From Nematostella vectensis (taxonomy: Eukaryota > Cnidaria > Anthozoa > Actiniaria > Edwardsiidae), in assembly GCF_932526225.1 (NCBI RefSeq), contig NC_064034.1, forward strand, positions 9,425,387-9,489,386: 64,000 nucleotides of DNA, in the 5' to 3' direction. A model generated the notes under the pieces. That model did not search any database. It had not been told where the DNA came from and saw only the letters and a program-made list of their open reading frames with translations. Shown here piece by piece: positions 10,700 through 21,867 of this stretch (within the stretch, counting starts at the first letter, position 1; each line of letters opens with the position of its first letter). The translations under genes and the position numbers were made by a program.

Positions 10700-13330
10700 A
10701 GTTACTGTAATGTTAGATAATGTCGACAGTTAATAAGTCGCTGTTATGTCGACTGTTCATGTCACTGTTATGTCGAATGTTCATGTCAGTGTTATGTCGA
10801 CTGTTTATTTAGTCACTAAAATGTCGAATGTTCACATCATTGTAATGTCGAATGTTTATAAGTCACTGTAATGTCGACTGTTCATGTCACTGTAATGTCG
10901 AATGTTCATGTCAGTGTTATGTCGACTGTTTATTTAGTCACTAAAATGTCGAATGTTCACGTCATTGTAATGTCGAATGTTTATAAGTCATTGTAATGTC
11001 GACTGTTCATGTCACTGTAATGTCGACTGTTCATGTCACTGTAATGTTGAATGTTTATAAGTCATTGTAATGTCGACTGTTCATTTCCCTGTTATGCCGA
11101 ATGTTCATGTCAGTGTTATGTCGACTGTTTATTTAGTCACTAAAATGTCGAATGTTCACATCATTGTAATGTCGAATGTTTATAAGTCACTGTAATGTCG
11201 ACTGTTCATGTCACTGTTATGTCGAATGTTCATGTCAGTGTTATGTCGACTGTTTATTTAGTCACTAAAATGTCGAATGTTCACGTCATTGTAATGTCGA
11301 ATGTTTATAAGTCACTGTAATGTTGACTGTTCATGTCACTGTAATGTCGAATGTTCATGTCAGTGTTATGTCGACTGTTTATTTAGTCACTAAAATGTCG
11401 AATGTTCACGTCATTGTAATGTCGAATGTTTATAGGTCACTGTAATGTCGACTGTTCATGTCACTGTAATGTCGAATGTTCATGTCAGTGTTATGTCGAC
11501 TGTTTATTTAGTCACTAAAATGTCGAATGTTCACATCATTGTAATGTCGAATGTTTATAAGTCACTGTAATGTCGACTGTTCATGTCACTGTTATGTTGA
11601 ATGTTCATGTCAGTGTTATGTCGACTGTTTATTTAGTCACTAAAATGTCGAATGTTCACGTCATTGTAATGTCGAATGTTTATAAGTCACTGTAATGTTG
11701 ACTGTTCATGTCACTGTAATGTCGAATGTTCATGTCAGTGTTATGTCGACTGTTTATTTAGTCACTAAAATGTCGAATGTTCACGTCATTGTAATGTCGA
11801 ATGTTTATAGGTCACTGTAATGTCGACTGTTCATGTCACTGTAATGTCGAATGTTCATGTCAGTGTTATGTCGACTGTTTATTTAGTCACTAAAATGTTG
11901 AATGCTCACGTCATTGTAATGTCGACTGTTCATGTCACTGTAATGTCGCCTGTTCATGTCACTGTAATGTCGAATGTTTACATCATTGTAATGTCGAATG
12001 TTTATAAGTCACTGTAATGTCGAATGTTCATGTCAGTGTTATGTCGACTGTTTATTTAGTCACTAAAATGTCGAATGTTCACGTCATTGTAATGTCGAAT
12101 GTTTATAAGTCACTGTAATGTTGACTGTTCATGTCCCTGTTATGTCGAAGGTTCATGTCAGTGTTATGCCGACTGTTTATTTAGTCACTAAAATGTCTAA
12201 TGCTCACGTCACTGGTATGTCGAATGTTTATTAGTCATTGTAATGTCGACTGTTCATGTCCCTGTAATGTCGAATGTTCATGTCAGTGTTATGTCGACTG
12301 TTCACGTCACTGTAATGTCGAATGTTCAAGTCACTGGTATGTCGAATGTTTATAAGTCATTGTAATGTCGACTGTTCATGTCCCTGTAATGTCGAATGTT
12401 CATGTCAGTTTTATGTCGACTGTTTAAGTCACTATAATGTCGAATGTTTATAAGTCACTGTAATGTTGACTGTTCGTGTCACTGTTATGTCGACTGTTCA
12501 TGTCACTGTACTGTCGAATGTTCATAAGTCCCTGTTGTGTTGACTGTTCGAGTCACTGTTATGTCGACTGTTCGCGTCACAGTAATGTCGAATGTTTAAG
12601 TCACTGTAATTTCAAATGTTTATAAGTCACTGTAATGTCGACTGTTCATGTCCCTGTTATGTCGAATGTTCATGTCAGTGTTATGTCGACTGTTTAGTCA
12701 CTAAAATGTCGAATGTTCACGTCACTGGTATGTCGAATGTTTATAAGTCATTGTTATGTCGACTGTTCATGTCCCTGTAATGTCGAATGTTCGTGTCAGT
12801 GTTATGTCGACTGTTCACGTCACTGTAATGTCGAATGTTCACGTTACTGGTATGTCGAATGTTTATAAGTCATTGTAATGTCGACTGTCCATGTTCCTGT
12901 AATGTCGAATGTTCATGTCAGTGTTATGTCGACTGTTTAAGTCACTATAATGTCGAATGTTCATAAGTCGCTGTTATGTCGACTGTTCGATTTACTGTTA
13001 TGTCGACTGTTCGCGTCACAGTAATGTCGAATGTTTAAGTCACTGTAATGTCGAATGTTTAAGTCACTGTAATGTCGAATGTTTTTAAGCCATTGTCATT
13101 TCGACAGTTCTAATATCACTGTCATGTCCAATGTTCAGATCACTGTTATGTTGAATGCCCATGTCACTGTTATGTGGACTGTTCACGTCACTATAATGTC
13201 GAATGTTCACGTCACGTTAATGTCGAATGTTTCTGTCATTTTTGTGTCGACTGTTCACGTCACTATAATGTCGAATGTTCATGTCACTGAAATGTCGCTT
13301 GTTTGAAAGTAGCTGTAATGTCTGTGTAAC
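10700..13330. repeat. tandem repeat zone E, 25-bp unit with 125-bp higher-order unit
   Basis: The basic unit is close to AATGTCGAATGTTCATGTCA plus CTGTA (25 bp). Five units make a 125-bp block marked by CTGTTTATTTAGTCAC. That marker recurs at 10801, 10926, then 11125, 11250, 11375, 11500, 11625, 11750 and 11875, almost always exactly 125 bp apart (one 199-bp step). To the right of about 12000 the higher order decays into irregular 25-mers. Confidence 0.92.
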
Positions 13331-13590
13331 AATTTCGGTTGTTTATGTAAGCTGTTTGATTGTTTGTTAGTTATTTACCTGTGTTTATTTTGAGGCTGTC
13401 ATGTCATGTCATGTTAATGTCGAATGTTCATGTGGACTGTTCACGTCACTATAATGTCGTATGTTCATGTCACTGAAATGTCGCTTGTTTGAAAGTAGCT
13501 GTAATGTCTGTGTAACAATTTCGGTTGTTTATGTAAGCTGTGTGATTGTTTGTTAGTTATTTACCTGTGTTTATTTTGAGGCTGACTCTA
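13240..13590. repeat. direct duplication of ~140 bp at the right margin of the array
   Basis: The stretch at about 13247-13388, from CTGTTCACGTCACTATAATG through the TAGTTATTTACCTGTG tract, is repeated at about 13437-13582 with very few differences. Each copy starts in 25-bp repeat units and ends in unique sequence. The array edge itself was therefore duplicated. Confidence 0.8.
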
Positions 13591-14149
13591 AGTCCTTGAT
13601 TTCCTTGGTTGTTCCCAGCCATGTGTTCTAGGTTAGAGCTCTAGGTTGACAGTCACTTATGTCATTTGAGTTTCGCTTCTCGAATTAGTCGAAATTCTGT
13701 AGTTTGTTTGATTAACAATATTTCCGTCAATCATTTGAATAACTGGTCAATTGGTTTCTGATGAAGATCTACTGCACACGATTTTAGCAAGACAAAAATG
13801 CCAATATAAAAAATCACTATTCCTATCTCCTAAGATTCTAAACCCCATACCACCCTATTGGATCAAAGTATCAAGTAAATATTAAGTTGATTTACTTATC
13901 CGACAATTTTATATTTAAACATTAAAATAAAAATTGTCGTACTTGTCCTACCTACTTAAAAACTATTTTATATCCTTAGAACAGGTTACCGTCACGTCAA
14001 TTATAAAAATTGTGTTAAAAGATTTAGTAAAGGCCTCCAAAATCCTTTTTGTCGATTTGATTTAGAAAATTTCTCCATTAGAAGAATTATAAAATACTTT
14101 TAAATTCATAAAATTGCGTTTTCGAGTTTTCTACAAAAAAGCTATCTAT
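13591..14149. other. intergenic, probable otopetrin 3' flank
   Basis: AT-rich unique sequence immediately downstream of the minus-strand otopetrin stop codon, presumably including its 3' UTR. No other feature is seen. Confidence 0.4.
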
Positions 14150-16063
14150 TTAGCGACACATTCTAAACGACGACCAAACTTCAAATAAACAAGCGGCTGA
14201 ATGAAAACGAAAGAAGATACAAAGCGGGTACGCCAAAGTGGTTATCGCTCGCCACGATTTCTCCCCATAGAAAACAGTCTGCACGGGCGTTGTAGCAAAA
14301 TTGCGAAGCTCAAAGAACGAGTCCTGAGCCCAAAGGGCAAAATTAGTAGTGAGTAAGAACAACGCACCCTGACGAATAACATTAGCTCCGATTTCATCTA
14401 TTGGTTTGAACCTCAAAGCCTTAATGACGGCAGAAGCTTGAAGCATCGCTTGGAATAAAATTAGAGTTGACTTTGCGATGGAAAAACTCGAAATGAGCTG
14501 TTTGTTTTTGTATTCTGCGATACCCGCTGTTAAGCACAGTCCCGCGTAAAGAAAAAGACCCGAGAAGGAAGCGATTAAAAGGGTGTCATCGGGGGCTAGC
14601 GGATACCACGTAAACTTCTGATTCATCAAGCACTTGAGTATCACCCAGCACGATATGCACATAAAGGTTAAGAGAGTTATCTGGTAGAGATAATAAAACC
14701 TCAGCGCATTACTTGACTGTTTGTCCACCCAGAGGAGACCCACAGCGAGGAGGAGCAGCGTGGAGAAGAGAAGCCCTACCAGAAGGCCAGGATCCGAACT
14801 TGGGACCGACGTGTTCCGCACCATTCCGTTATCAACGCACGTCTGGCAAATGGAGGAATTCGACACCGCCCTGTTTAAGGAAAACCGGCTGAAGAATCTG
14901 CTGCTTGCCACAGAGTCCCGCGAAGGAGTGTGGGCCTCGCACGTGCCATAGCCATGATCCTCCTCGAACTTCTCCAGCCTCTCGCTTAGGTTATCCGAGG
15001 TTGTGTTAAAGTCTGATAATTCATCGTAGATGTAGATGTCTTGCGGGTCCGGGTCTAAATCTCTCATACCGCTCCACATGTTGTAAAGAATCCCGCCCGC
15101 TATTAACGAGTACTCCATGGTGAAGGGGTACAAGTACGGTTCGGACGCCTCCCAGATTTTACTCATGGAGTAGTGAAGAGCGATGCACTCAGTCTCCGCC
15201 GCGGAGTCTAGTGTAGTGGTGCCGCGCACGCTAAAGATACTCCGAGAATGACTGAACAGCGCTCGAAACCAAATACAAACATTTGTCCCCAGGATGTGGA
15301 ATAACACAAGTCTGATGCTAGGTGATTTGTGTAGTGTCGCCGTAGCGAACTTCCTCAGGAAGAGGATTTGTGAAAATATAAAAACCGCTTTGAACACTGA
15401 GAAGAATAAGCTTGGTAAGTTCGACGAGCACTCGACGTAAAATGCGATGTGTAAAAGGTCCATAACGCAACTGCCGGCGCCGAACACATACGCCCCTGCC
15501 ATTAGCGGCCTGTGGGAGTGTGGCGAAGGTGTGATAAAGTCCACCGTCTTGCGGTCATTTTGTTTGCAAAAGATGTAACAGATCCATAATAACGCTGGCA
15601 AGATACATGTGATGAGGAATCCATCGATATGATCGGCAGTCACTCCCGAGTCGGCTTTGGCGTCCGCCTGTAGCCACTGTGACAAATTGAACACTACTCC
15701 CGCTGTCGTTAAACAAATCAAGTACATTACACTAGCGATCTTTCCATCGCCTTTCACTCCATCGTCCGGGAGAATCGGTTCCAACAAGAACATTAGTGAC
15801 GTTGACACAAATCTCGAGTATTTGGATTTTTTTTCTTTTTTCGCACGATCCGGTGTATTTGCGGTTTCGTTTTCGATTTTTTTCTCGTAAACGGGGTAGA
15901 GTTCTTTGTTGCCAGCCATGATCGGGGTAGCGTGTGTCTGTCGCGCTTCGCCAAAGAGGAGCTGTAGTCTCTCCGTTGTTCCATCCGGCTTCATTATGAC
16001 GTCACGTGACTGGCGCAGTGTGCTCGGCACCCGTTTCGGTGTGTGTGTAGTTTTGATAAACAA
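14150..16063 (-). CDS. otopetrin-family proton channel, intronless
   Basis: A 637-residue single-exon protein. Known family role: otopetrins form proton-selective channels in the plasma membrane with 12 transmembrane helices in two related halves. Seen here: a ~85-residue polar N-terminus, then hydrophobic segments from about 109 onward. Helix-5-like HILGTNVCIWFRALF at 256-270 fits the family pattern H-x3-TN-x-C-x-W-x-R. YLYPFTMEYSLIAGGILYNMW at 310-330 matches the family Y-P-F-x-x-EYSLI element. A polar linker covers about 331-425, and the C-terminal FFRFHSAACLFEVW lies near the end. Length is normal for the family. The first Met (MFIKTT) is used; an alternative start is the Met at residue 24. 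Vertebrate otopetrins have several introns, so a single uninterrupted exon is notable. Which ions gate it, and its paralogue identity, cannot be told from sequence. Confidence 0.93.
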   Translation of the reverse strand: MFIKTTHTPKRVPSTLRQSRDVIMKPDGTTERLQLLFGEARQTHATPIMAGNKELYPVYEKKIENETANTPDRAKKEKKSKYSRFVSTSLMFLLEPILPDDGVKGDGKIASVMYLICLTTAGVVFNLSQWLQADAKADSGVTADHIDGFLITCILPALLWICYIFCKQNDRKTVDFITPSPHSHRPLMAGAYVFGAGSCVMDLLHIAFYVECSSNLPSLFFSVFKAVFIFSQILFLRKFATATLHKSPSIRLVLFHILGTNVCIWFRALFSHSRSIFSVRGTTTLDSAAETECIALHYSMSKIWEASEPYLYPFTMEYSLIAGGILYNMWSGMRDLDPDPQDIYIYDELSDFNTTSDNLSERLEKFEEDHGYGTCEAHTPSRDSVASSRFFSRFSLNRAVSNSSICQTCVDNGMVRNTSVPSSDPGLLVGLLFSTLLLLAVGLLWVDKQSSNALRFYYLYQITLLTFMCISCWVILKCLMNQKFTWYPLAPDDTLLIASFSGLFLYAGLCLTAGIAEYKNKQLISSFSIAKSTLILFQAMLQASAVIKALRFKPIDEIGANVIRQGALFLLTTNFALWAQDSFFELRNFATTPVQTVFYGEKSWRAITTLAYPLCIFFRFHSAACLFEVWSSFRMCR

Positions 16064-18122
16064 AAAGTTCTTATTGGCTGGTTCATTACCTCATAGAGCA
16101 GGAATCATCATTACTTCATGGGGCATTGAGTTATAAAAGATGCAACGACCTGTAGCGACCGTGTTTGGCCAATCGTACAGCTCGCTTGAGTGCCACCGGT
16201 CTGTGTGATCATTCGGGGTCATAGAGCCATGAAGGGATTGGCAAAACAAGGCCCGGGAAAGCGGGGGGAGGCACGCATCGTACAAGTACGACAACAGTCT
16301 TAAAGGGGATGATTTTCTGCAACTATTTCCTTTTTTTACGATCATCTGCGTTCGTTTGACATTTGAAGTGCAATCGATGTATGCTTTATACATTTAGCCC
16401 TTGCTAAATCTTGAAAATGATAAGGAAAGAAAACAGATTAGATTTCAAATCGAGGAAATTTTCAAGGTTTTTGAGTGTGGGGGTATTAGGAATAGAAAAC
16501 GATAGTGGCAAGTGTCTGTAGGGATTTATGAAAAGAGAGTGTTGAGATGTAATACTTTTGGAAAGCAGTTCATCTATATTTCAGAAACTTTTACGTTAGT
16601 CTTATTAATTTAACAAATTAAGATCGCTATTAATCGACGATTTCGTTTATTACATTAGTACCAACCTGTCTCCTTTATTTTGTGTATCCAATGTTCCTTT
16701 CTTTTCTTGATTTATGATGTGTATCCAATGTTCCTTTCTTTTCTTGATTTATGATGTGTAACTGAAATGTGCCTCCGTTGATTCAAAACCCTGCACCCCC
16801 CTTTCCAGGGCAATGTTTTCACGGACACGCTTCAATTGAATGGGAAACCAAGCGAGTGTTTTTTTTTTCTGCAACTCTTACAACTTGGCAAAACAACCTC
16901 AGTCAAACAAAGCCAAACACTTTAAAGCACATGTCCTTAAGCCCTGCACAAAAGCGTTTACGATAAACACATCTGCAACAAAAGATGATCTTTTGCGAAG
17001 TGTAAACAGTGTTTTTTTTTTACGATCGTAACCTTTGCGTCTGGTGCGTAGGCTTTATGAGTAATACCTCGTTCACACCCTACGGGCCCAATAGACCGTA
17101 TTAGCGACAATTTGATAACTTCATGGAGTCATAAGCAGTGTGCACAGCATCGTGTGATAAACTCACTCGGTTCACTGAATACAGTCAAGAAGCCAATGAC
17201 CACGCATAACACCATGTGAACAAACGAGTAAAGTTTAGACTTGGGAAATCAGGCGAGGGAAAAACACTATGCTGGCCTAAACATGTCTAAATGAGTTCAT
17301 ATTATGATAATATGATAAACTAGAATTTTATATTCTTTTTAAATCATTATTTGGTATGCATGTTTTAAATGGATTTTTCTGAGAATTTGTTACCTGTTGT
17401 GGAGCCGGTACTCCTTTGCATCTGTTTATTTTCTACGTCATTATCTTTGCTGATTGTTGGTTGGCCCTTTGTGTGTCGTGTTTTTCTTTTTAATATAAGT
17501 CTCTACAGTAGGTCCCATTTTTACTAAATGACAGTCAAAGTCTGCTTTTACCCATGGGCAGTAACACGAAACAAGCCTAACAGGGTGTATTGTTGCGCGA
17601 TTTCTGTAACACTTAGTGTTCATCACCTTTCAAGGAATCGTCAAATAGAGCAGTGCTGGTGTTAAAATGTCTAGAACACGCCATTTTATTTGATTTTGAA
17701 ACCTTCCCAATAACTCAATATATGGCAGTTGGTAACCCCTCTCCTCCCCCCCCCCCTCCCCCCAAACACACACAGACATAACGCAACACACTACCGATAA
17801 CTAAGAGAGCCCAATATTACTATGTCAACCAGAAAGCTACATATAATGTTTTTAATACATGTAGGTGCGTAACCTTTAAGATTTTTTCCTCCTCAATCTG
17901 CCGATGCCGACCTCTGCTTTAAATTGTGTAGAATGTAATTTACGATGATAGCATACCCATAAGGTTTTTCGGCCGCAAATCCCTCGTCGGTCACCCAGGG
18001 ATATGTTTTTTCAGGGCCGTAGCTGGCACGGTGTCACCGGGTCAAGAAGGGCAATTGGTATATTGTAGAGGGGAATGTTGTAAAGGGGAATCTCCGAATG
18101 TATTAAAAAGCCAAATAAGCGA
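16064..18122. other. intergenic between otopetrin and retroelement fossil
   Basis: Contains the otopetrin 5' flank, a 37-bp tandem duplication at 16681-16755 (TGTGTATCCAATG start at 16681 and 16718), and a C-rich run at 17738-17763. Short frames here have no coding character. Confidence 0.4.
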
Positions 18123-18413
18123 TTATACTTCATTGTAATGTTGAAAAGAGCCCGCCTTCCGATTAAGGACATTATTGCCTATTATCTTTCTACTATTAGG
18201 CCAGTCTTAGAATACTGCGCGCCTGTTTTCCACAATGCCCTCCAGGCTTATCTCTGTGACGAGATCGAGAGAGGGCAGAAAAAAGTAATGTGCATTGTGT
18301 CGCCACAAGCTAACTACCAGGACTGGTTTGCCAGCCATGGCTTACAGACTTTGAAGGACAGACGGGGCGAACTCTGTCTTAATCTGTTCTCGTCTATCTG
18401 TGCTCTAACCATA
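18123..18413 (+). pseudogene. non-LTR retrotransposon reverse transcriptase, C-terminal fossil
   Basis: A 93-codon open frame from 18138 reads as the region following the polymerase core of LINE-type reverse transcriptases. It shows YYLSTIRPVLEYCAPVFHNA, then L-x-DEIERGQKKVMCIV, then GLQTLKDRRGELCLNLF. That order (RPVLEY-x-x-P-V-x-H, EIE-x-x-QK, GL-x-TL-x-x-R-R-x-x-LC) is typical of CR1/L2-like and related elements in invertebrates. The polymerase catalytic motifs and the endonuclease are absent, so this is a truncated relic. The exact clade is not determined. Confidence 0.85.
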
Positions 18414-20757
18414 AGCTAGCGAACATCCTACCACCTAGGAACCAATGTAGTTATAGTCCTCGCGCGGACCTTCAACCCGGCTTGAAGGTCCGCTCAGAAC
18501 AAACAAAAATATATAATTTTTGGCTGGAGATATACCGTGCACAACAATATGTCTTTCAAATAGCTATAAAAATCTTTTTATAATAATCTTTATTATTATC
18601 GCTATATGTTAAAAAGCACCCTATAAATACAAGATTGATTACCTAATGTAATAAGGCGAGGAGAGGGGTATACCGGAAATTACTCAGACTTGCCCGCCCT
18701 TTAAGTATGCCAGTTAAGCCATGTTAAGTATTTTCTACGAATCGGCCTCGTTGATACCCTGGGTACCAGAGGCTCCGAACATGGAATTAACATGTATGAG
18801 TTTTGAATTACTGCGCACAATTGGATTCCCAAACTCAAACCCTCCATAACTCGAGCCTCCCATTAGCACCGTTACTTTTCTGTTCTATTTTTGACCTCGG
18901 TTACTCCATTTCCCTTTACGATTTGACAAATCTGTAGTCGTACGTCACGTGATACCATCGTTTAGTGCAGAATAGGTGACTTTGCACTAAGAAATCACGT
19001 GACTTTTTGATTGACAAACTCACCAAAATAAAATATCTTACTAAATGAATAAGCCCTTTCTGGCTGATTGGTAAGCGCTGAATAAGTTGCCTTTTGTTGT
19101 TTTATTTTGCCGCTAATAGCCAGAGAACCTTGATTTTGCCATCCAAAAACTGTGAATCGTGATTCCTAAGTGCAAGCCTGTTCCTAGAGAAATGGTATTC
19201 AATTCACGTCGTGTATTAAGGATAAAGGAAGCAAATTTCAAGTTTTATTTATAAACTCATTCAGCTGCTCTAGAAAACTCGAGCGTCAAGTGGTACTATT
19301 AGTTAACGCACGGCCCTGGAAGACCACAACTAGTTCTCGTTATTTAGTCAGGGAAAGACTACTTTTTTACCATTTTTTTACATAAACTTTTCCTTGTTAT
19401 GGTTTAGTTTCGCAATTTGTTATGATAGTACCGCTGCCAAGGTGCAAATATATTTTGCTTCTCTCTTGGTTGTAAGTGCCGAGCTGGGAGTGATTATGAG
19501 ATATCAAGTCTCTTGCTCTACTCGTTACTAAAGTACCTTTCCAATTAATGAAGGTACAATACGAGGCTAGTAGGCTGCTTAGAAACTGATCTCATATCGA
19601 GAAATACACAAAATAACCAACTGTGCTAATATCATATACCGGCGGTATTTGAAATGCTTCTTTTCATGACTATAAAATCAAATCCAATTTCAGTAAAAAC
19701 TAAACTTCTGAATCCAAGCATAGATAGCTTTAATGAAAGAATCAAGACTTACAACATTGTATAGCAAGTCGCTCCTTAGTTACCGTTTAGCCATTCAACA
19801 CGCACGTACTGGTTATATTGAAGAGCCAACCGAACTCGGCAGCTTTTGAAATACTGAATGAGAAGCTGTTTACTGAAAAAATTTGTCACGCGGGGTGTTT
19901 GTAGTGTAGCACATAGATAGAATAATAACAAATTCTGAACTAGTCTTTCAAAATTGAACCCCGGAGCTTTATTGAAGGAATACAAATAACGCGTTGCTTT
20001 TTTGATGGTTTACTTCGTCAAGAACTACATACGCTAGTCAAATAAAATGGTAATTACTTTTTGAAAGAAACTATCACCTGCTCGACGTGTTTTCGTCTTC
20101 TTTTTGTTTTTCTTTTTCTAAAAAATACTTTTTTTTCTGCTTGCCATCTCATTTTGAGTGAATATTATGTCTCGGAGTCTACACTGGTATGAATTTAACT
20201 ACTAATCGCCTAAGTCGTGTTAAAGTTCTTTTTGTTTGCGATGATATAGGAGTTTAAAATGAATTCACATAAATTTAGTTGAGCCTTTATTCAAACTTCC
20301 TTCTTTTATTATTCTCCACGAAAACTAAAAACTCTCCTCCCCGACGCTATCTACATTTCTAATCTTGTAAAATTGAAGTTTAGTCTCAATTGTCAATTCT
20401 CCGTTTTAAACCGTATGTGATCTTTTTGAAAGGAGGCAATTGGCGGTATAGAAACTCCCCACCGCGGCAAATCATTGACTTGTCATCCCAGCTCTCTTTT
20501 AATACTCCAGATATAGAGTGAATTTTAGAAATCTCCATTATTTTTATTTCCCATTTTTGGCATAATCTCTTATATTATGGGGAAACCACCTCTTAATTGC
20601 GAGTATTTGAAAAACAAGCTATCCATTATATGTCTCTTTGCCTATGGATTTCAGTTGTTCGTGTGCAATTGCTTGGAATTTGCATAAAGTTTCCTCTTGA
20701 CCCGTCAGATGTTTGACCGAAATTTAGAGGCTTTAGTTCTTGCTTTAGAATATTCTA
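18414..20757. other. intergenic sequence
   Basis: No exon is supported in 2.3 kb. The sequence is AT-rich and unique-looking. The immediate downstream part of the retroelement fossil has no further recognisable coding sequence. Confidence 0.4.
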
Positions 20758-21867
20758 TTATTCATTCCCGCATGGTTCCTCCATTTCTGATTCGTAAATC
20801 GTTCCCATTTTCCCGTCCATTTGGTCCATAGAGTTACCTGTCAGCGTGATGGATCGAATTGCCGGTTTTCTCTGTACCACAATGCCCGGCTCTTCCACGG
20901 AATTACATCGCATTTGCTGATTCGGCTTTTTTCGACTTTTCGCGTCGCTCAAACTACCCTCAGAAATGCTAATACTCCTGTACAGCTGCGGTTTCTGAAC
21001 GCGCACAGTGGAACTTTTACTCGATTTAGTATTCAAGCCGCTAGTTCCCGAGTATTTGCCTTTGATATACACGTAAGAAGTACAGGGTTTTTTGTTGTCC
21101 ATCTCTTGCTGACATGTGCGACCTGGTCGCACTATCGACACTTGTTTCCCGACCTCGCTCTGAACGAGAACATGATTCTGCTTGAGCCGCTTTTCCTGCG
21201 TATTTCGCACCTTTTCTTTCAAGAAGTGCACCGCGTCGATATTTAAATGTTCTTCTAATGCCTTATGGTTTTCAGGCTTATTTTCTTTGTCATTTCCTCC
21301 TTTCGACGATTCCCAATTTGTCGCTGCATTGTTCATTAGAGTCTGATTAGCACGCGTCGTCGTCTTCTCCGTGATCTCTGCCTGGTCTGTGTCCACCTCT
21401 ACTTTTTCTGCTCCACGCTCTCTCTCATCCGAGTCCTGGCTCAAACTTCTCTTCCAAGTCGTACTAAGAGAGGTCTTTAAGCAAGTCACATATCTTCTTG
21501 GAGTCCGTGAATCGCCTTTCTCTTGTTGCTTCAAATCACGTTGTTTTGCGTTTGACTTCTCAATGGCTTGATCGCTGGAGCCTGTGGTTACGCGAGCGCT
21601 CGGTCTTTTGTCAAGAAGCCTTGTCGCGTTTGCAGTTTTTGAGGTCGTTTGACCACGCGAATACAGAGTAAGCGATGAGCTGAATTTCTCAATGCGTGCA
21701 GGTAACGCAACAGAAGTAGAAGAAAAAGCCATTGTATTCATCTTGTTGGTCTTCAAACCACAAAGTGAACCTCTTCCTCTGATTTCTTTATTATTTTCAA
21801 TTTGTCTTAAGATTTCTTGATTCTTCAACCGCAATATAGAGCCCGTGAATAATTCTCCTGTATTCAT
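20758..21867 (-). CDS. uncharacterised, probably disordered, basic Ser/Thr-rich protein
   Basis: A 369-codon uninterrupted frame starting MNTGELFTGSILRLKNQE and ending EEPCGNE. I recognise no domain. The composition is rich in Ser, Thr, Lys, Gln and Asn, with no signal peptide and no membrane segment. The first 35 residues could form a short amphipathic helix, and the rest looks disordered. Several basophilic-kinase-like sites occur in the last third (RSISISEGS, MRCNSVEE, RSITLTGNS). Length far beyond chance in an AT-rich region and the even codon distribution argue for a real gene or a long terminal exon. Opposite-strand frames inside it are short shadows. Without homologues I cannot exclude a chance ORF. 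Confidence 0.55.
   Translation of the reverse strand: MNTGELFTGSILRLKNQEILRQIENNKEIRGRGSLCGLKTNKMNTMAFSSTSVALPARIEKFSSSLTLYSRGQTTSKTANATRLLDKRPSARVTTGSSDQAIEKSNAKQRDLKQQEKGDSRTPRRYVTCLKTSLSTTWKRSLSQDSDERERGAEKVEVDTDQAEITEKTTTRANQTLMNNAATNWESSKGGNDKENKPENHKALEEHLNIDAVHFLKEKVRNTQEKRLKQNHVLVQSEVGKQVSIVRPGRTCQQEMDNKKPCTSYVYIKGKYSGTSGLNTKSSKSSTVRVQKPQLYRSISISEGSLSDAKSRKKPNQQMRCNSVEEPGIVVQRKPAIRSITLTGNSMDQMDGKMGTIYESEMEEPCGNE

Noticed and set aside
2380-13330. Regular repeat-spacer look resembling a CRISPR array
   Set aside because: The units are contiguous tandem repeats without unique spacers and the genome is eukaryotic, with no cas genes.
14721-16136. Plus-strand ORFs across the otopetrin gene
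   Set aside because: Antisense shadows of a clear family member.
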